The notes beneath the pieces were generated by a model. It was not told where the DNA came from. It worked only from the letters and a program-made list of their open reading frames with translations, and ran no database searches. 15,692 nucleotides of DNA, from NCBI GenBank assembly GCA_030616835.1, contig JAUWWP010000026.1:1-15692 (forward strand), in the 5' to 3' direction. A program made the position numbers and the translations under genes. Of the stretch, positions 12,651-15,692 are shown one piece after another (position 1 is the stretch's first letter; each line of letters begins with the position of its first letter). The stretch comes from Deltaproteobacteria bacterium (GTDB lineage: Bacteria > Desulfobacterota > G020345765).

Positions 12651-12774
12651 TCCCCTTTACATCTCAGTTGCAGATCCAATTTGACAAATACGGGGTTTCT
12701 CATTAGGATAATGGTATGAAAAATAAATATGACCCCAAGAAGATCGAACCCAAGTGGCAGCGCTACTGGGAGGG
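12651..12774 (+). repeat. Direct repeat of the leuS promoter and first 20 codons, right (intact) copy
   Basis: Partner of 11654-11790. Here the sequence continues into the complete leuS frame. The divergence between the copies shows the duplication is not recent, or that the left copy came from a related strain. Confidence 0.9.
12681..12709 (+). promoter_or_regulatory. leuS promoter, possibly giving a leaderless mRNA
   Basis: TTGACA (12681-12686), a 17-nt spacer and TAGGAT (12704-12709). The start ATG (12716) follows after 6 nt, where transcription itself would begin. A TANNNT box at this distance is the pattern of leaderless genes. AGGA (12705-12708), 7 nt from the ATG, could be a weak Shine-Dalgarno site instead. 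Confidence 0.55.
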
Positions 12775-15301
12775 GAAAAAGCTATTTGAGGTTACCGAAG
12801 ATCCCCAGAAGGAGAAATACTATCTTCTGGAGATGTTTCCCTATCCCTCGGGGAAGATCCACATGGGTCATGTCCGTAATTATGTCATCGGAGATGTATT
12901 GGCTCGCTTCAAAATGATGCAGGGATATAATGTCCTGCATCCGATGGGCTGGGATGCCTTCGGAATGCCCGCCGAGAATGCGGCCATTGAAAACCGGAGC
13001 CACCCCGCCAGGTGGACCTACGAGAATATAGACTATATGCGTTCCCAGCTCAAGAAGATGGGCCTGAGCTACGATTGGACCCGGGAGTTTGCAACCTGTG
13101 ATCCCGAATACTATCGTTGGGAACAGTGGCTGTTCATCCAGATGTATAAGCAAGGTCTGGCCTACAAAGACTTCTCTACGGTCAACTTCTGTCCCCGGTG
13201 TCAGACAGTTCTGGCCAACGAGCAGGTGGAGGGAGGGCTTTGCTGGCGCTGTGAGTCCCCCGTGGAGCAAAAAGAACTGGAGCAGTGGTTCTTCCGGATC
13301 ACCAGATATGCCGAAGAGCTGCTGGAGGCCTGCGCGGAGCTTACCGGGTGGCCGGAGCGGGTGATTACCATGCAGAAGAACTGGATCGGAAAGAGCATGG
13401 GGGCAGAGATCGATTTTCCCCTGGAGGATGGTAAGCAAGTAATTACCGTTTTTACCACCCGTCAGGATACCGTGTTCGGGGCCACCTTTATGAGCCTGGC
13501 TGCGGAGCAACCTTTAGCCCTTGAGCTATCCCGAGGCACGGGACAGGAGAGGGAGGTAAGGGAGTTTGTGGAAAGAGTGAAAATGGAGGACAAGATCAAG
13601 CGGACCTCAGAAGATTATGCCAAAGAAGGGGTATTTACGGGCAGCTATTGTCGCAATCCCCTGACGGGCGCAAAAATGCCTATTTATGTGGCTAACTTTG
13701 TTCTGATGGAATATGGAACCGGGGCAGTGATGGCAGTCCCTGCCCACGACCAGAGGGATCTTGACTTCGCCCGCAAATACGGCCTGAAGGTAATTGTGGT
13801 CGTCCAGCCCCCTGAAGGCACCCTCGATCACCAGACAATGACCGAGGCCTATTTAGGCGAAGGGGTAATGATCAATTCCGGTCAATTCAATGGCCTACCC
13901 AGTAGCCGGTTCCAGGAGAAAATCATTGAACACCTGGAAGAAAAAGGGTTGGGAAGAAGCGCGGTCAATTACCGGCTCCGGGACTGGGGAATCTCCCGCC
14001 AGCGCTACTGGGGAGCCCCCATACCAATAATCTATTGTGATAAATGCGGGATTCAAACGGCTCCGGAGGAGGATTTGCCGGTTTTGCTTCCTCAGGATGT
14101 GGAGCTGAGCAGAGAAGCCGGTTCCCCTCTGGCCTCCTCGCCCGAGTTTGTCAAGGCTGACTGCCCGAGCTGCGGGAAGCCAGGGCGGAGGGAGACCGAT
14201 ACCATGGACACCTTTGTGGAATCCTCCTGGTATTTCGAGCGCTATGCCTGCCCGGACTATCACCAGGGTATGCTGGACAAGAGGCTCGTGGACTACTGGA
14301 TGCCAGTGGATCAGTACATCGGAGGAATAGAGCACGCCATCCTCCATCTGCTCTACTCCCGGTTTTTTACCCGGGTTCTCCGGGACCTGGGCCTGATTGA
14401 TTTTGCTGAGCCTTTTACCCGGCTGTTGACCCAGGGGATGGTTTGTAAGGAAACTAATGAATGTAAGCAACATGGGCTCCTGCTTCCTCAAGAGGTGAAA
14501 GAAGGAAGATGTGTCCACTGCGGAAAGCAGGCCATGGTGGGCAGGATGGAGAAGATGTCAAAATCCAAGAAGAATGTGGTTGACCCTGATGAGCAGATTG
14601 AGCGCTATGGGGCCGATACCATCCGGCTATTCATCCTCTCCGACTGCCCGCCAGACAAGGACCTGGAGTGGCGTGATGAGGGGATAGAAGGCGCCTTCCG
14701 CTTCCTTAACCGGGTATGGAGGATGGTCTCCGATAACCGGGAGAGGATTGCGGACATTCCCCCCTACCAGGGGGATCAAGCTCTGGAAGGGGAATCTCTC
14801 CAGCTTCACCGGCTTACCCATAAGACGATCAAGCAGGTGAGTGAAGATATTGACCAGCGCTTTCATCTCAATACCGCAATCGCCCGCGTCAGAGAATTGG
14901 TTAATTACATCTATCAGTTTAAACTGCCCGAAGGCCCCCGAGAGGCTCTCGAGCTGGGTAGGGCAGTGCTTCAGGAGGCAATCGAGGCGGTGATTATTCT
15001 CCTTTCCCCTTATACTCCTCATATCACCGAAGAGCTCTGGGAGAGCCTGGGCTACAATACCAGCATCATTCAGACACCCTGGCCGGGATACGATAAGGAA
15101 GCAATCCAGGAGGAGAAGATCCCAATCATGCTTCAGGTCAATGGAAAGCTCCGGAGCAAGATTACCGTGGGTGCCAATTGCTCGGAACAGGAGATCAAGG
15201 AAGCAGCCCTGGCCAATGACCGAATAAAGGAATATACCCGGGGAAAGGAGATCAAGAGGGTCATTTTTGTCCCCGGAAAACTAATAAACATTGTGGTGTA
15301 A
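12716..15301 (+). CDS. leuS: Leucyl-tRNA synthetase, bacterial type, complete
   Basis: An 861-residue class I aminoacyl-tRNA synthetase that charges tRNA-Leu. The HIGH motif reads HMGH (49-52), the KMSKS motif is at 613-617, and WDAFGMPAENAA is the conserved active-site stretch. Cysteine pairs CPRC/CWRC (about 159-180) and CDKC/CPSC (about 443-485) are zinc-type. The CP1 editing domain is present: TTRQDTVFGAT (normally TTRPDT; Gln is unusual) and YGTGAVMAVPAHDQRD with its editing Asp. The anticodon-binding and C-terminal domains follow, ending MLQVNGKLR...GKLINIVV, as expected. Length is typical of bacterial LeuRS. The start region is duplicated about 1 kb upstream. A promoter-like box lies so close to the ATG that the mRNA may be leaderless. 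No gene follows in the window, so it appears monocistronic here. Confidence 0.97.
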   Translation: MKNKYDPKKIEPKWQRYWEGKKLFEVTEDPQKEKYYLLEMFPYPSGKIHMGHVRNYVIGDVLARFKMMQGYNVLHPMGWDAFGMPAENAAIENRSHPARWTYENIDYMRSQLKKMGLSYDWTREFATCDPEYYRWEQWLFIQMYKQGLAYKDFSTVNFCPRCQTVLANEQVEGGLCWRCESPVEQKELEQWFFRITRYAEELLEACAELTGWPERVITMQKNWIGKSMGAEIDFPLEDGKQVITVFTTRQDTVFGATFMSLAAEQPLALELSRGTGQEREVREFVERVKMEDKIKRTSEDYAKEGVFTGSYCRNPLTGAKMPIYVANFVLMEYGTGAVMAVPAHDQRDLDFARKYGLKVIVVVQPPEGTLDHQTMTEAYLGEGVMINSGQFNGLPSSRFQEKIIEHLEEKGLGRSAVNYRLRDWGISRQRYWGAPIPIIYCDKCGIQTAPEEDLPVLLPQDVELSREAGSPLASSPEFVKADCPSCGKPGRRETDTMDTFVESSWYFERYACPDYHQGMLDKRLVDYWMPVDQYIGGIEHAILHLLYSRFFTRVLRDLGLIDFAEPFTRLLTQGMVCKETNECKQHGLLLPQEVKEGRCVHCGKQAMVGRMEKMSKSKKNVVDPDEQIERYGADTIRLFILSDCPPDKDLEWRDEGIEGAFRFLNRVWRMVSDNRERIADIPPYQGDQALEGESLQLHRLTHKTIKQVSEDIDQRFHLNTAIARVRELVNYIYQFKLPEGPREALELGRAVLQEAIEAVIILLSPYTPHITEELWESLGYNTSIIQTPWPGYDKEAIQEEKIPIMLQVNGKLRSKITVGANCSEQEIKEAALANDRIKEYTRGKEIKRVIFVPGKLINIVV

Positions 15302-15692
15302 GTTGCAAATGACCAATGACCTGCCCGCCACTCCGCTTCGGCAGGCGGGCCAAATCCAAATGAATAAGCTGGAACTAATTCGTGTAATTTGTGTAATTCG
15401 TGGTTCAAATGAAAACTTGTCCTGAGCGAAGTCGAAGCCCCTGTCGAAGGAAGAGAGCCGTCCCCATTTTTCGCAAGGTTGGTAACGAGGGGGCGGTTCA
15501 GAGAAGAAAAAAATGACGAATGGCCGTGGCTTGACAAAGGAGGTAGTTATCCCCTAAAATGGAAGGTAAGAAAGGCTGAATTAGGAGGTCAACTCTTTGT
15601 TTTTGATAAAAAAGTTAACCTGTTCCATTTAAAGTTTTTATCAGGTATAATGTAGCAGCGTGGGGGTTGGAACTTGCTTATTTCTAGCTGAC
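15302..15692. other. Intergenic region downstream of leuS with interspersed repeats
   Basis: No gene is seen. It holds a GC-rich inverted repeat with GCCCGCC (15323-15329)/GGCGGGC (15344-15350) arms, an AATTCGTGTAATTTGTGTAA-type simple repeat (about 15378-15405), and a GTCCTGAGCGAAGTCGAAG motif (about 15419-15437), all of kinds often scattered in environmental genomes. A promoter-like site and a 9-bp inverted repeat lie near its right end. I see no convincing leuS terminator apart from the first hairpin, which lacks a U-run. Confidence 0.6.
15531..15560 (+). promoter_or_regulatory. Sigma70-like promoter pointing out of the window
   Basis: TTGACA (15531-15536), an 18-nt spacer and TAAAAT (15555-15560). 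A perfect -10 box TATAAT also lies at 15646-15651, preceded by the 9-bp inverted repeat TGATAAAAA (15604-15612)/TTTTTATCA (15635-15643), a possible operator. The transcribed gene must lie beyond the right edge. Confidence 0.45.

Noticed and set aside
12782..13510. 242-residue minus-strand ORF opposite leuS
   Set aside because: Shadow of the well-supported leuS frame with no domain or start signal.
15322..15351. leuS rho-independent terminator
   Set aside because: The hairpin is strong but has no T-run, and the same kind of palindrome is typical of interspersed repeats.

Overview
The window is bacterial chromosomal DNA of moderate GC content, most likely from an uncultured anaerobe. This rests on bacterial-type LeuRS, HU, Shine-Dalgarno sites and sigma70-like promoters, a tRNA gene without an encoded CCA, several toxin-antitoxin modules, and many GC-rich interspersed palindromes of the kind common in environmental genomes. 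The phylum cannot be read from the sequence alone.

Left block (1-6224, all on the minus strand, read right to left): a PuuB/OrdL-type FAD amine oxidase-like protein, a phytoene-desaturase-like FAD oxidoreductase, a MenB/BadI-type crotonase, a BadH-like short-chain dehydrogenase (SDR), a polysaccharide pyruvyl transferase family protein, and a second SDR cut by the window edge. The BadI-like/BadH-like pair suggests CoA-thioester (possibly alicyclic ring) metabolism. The crotonase lacks the family's expected catalytic Asp, so the substrate is open. Divergent promoters at about 6269-6340 separate this block from the genes to the right.

Middle block (6300-8116, plus strand): a cysteine-rich DUF6485-like protein behind a 13-bp inverted-repeat element, a single-domain response regulator, the tail of a GGDEF domain, an HD-GYP phosphodiesterase in the same frame but separated from that tail by two stop codons, and the frameshifted end of a hybrid-kinase receiver domain. 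This looks like a decaying c-di-GMP signalling locus in which the REC and HD-GYP parts still have open frames.

Right block (8117-12774): a stretch of small cargo units, each bracketed by diverged direct repeats of neighbouring sequence. A VapBC module lies between 55-bp repeats. tRNA-Arg(CCG) has its 3' half and downstream flank repeated 2.1 kb away. HU lies between 32-bp repeats. A MNT-HEPN toxin-antitoxin module lies between two copies of the leuS promoter and start region. The last is the most striking arrangement: the antitoxin start overlaps the stop of a 24-codon leuS fragment, so the module appears to be transcribed from a duplicated leuS promoter, while the right-hand copy leads into an intact leuS (12716-15301). 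A frameshifted ICMT-type methyltransferase and a 44-residue coiled-coil ORF lie in the same area.

The last 390 bases carry interspersed repeats and a promoter-like site pointing out of the window, but no gene. All repeat identities quoted here were aligned by eye.
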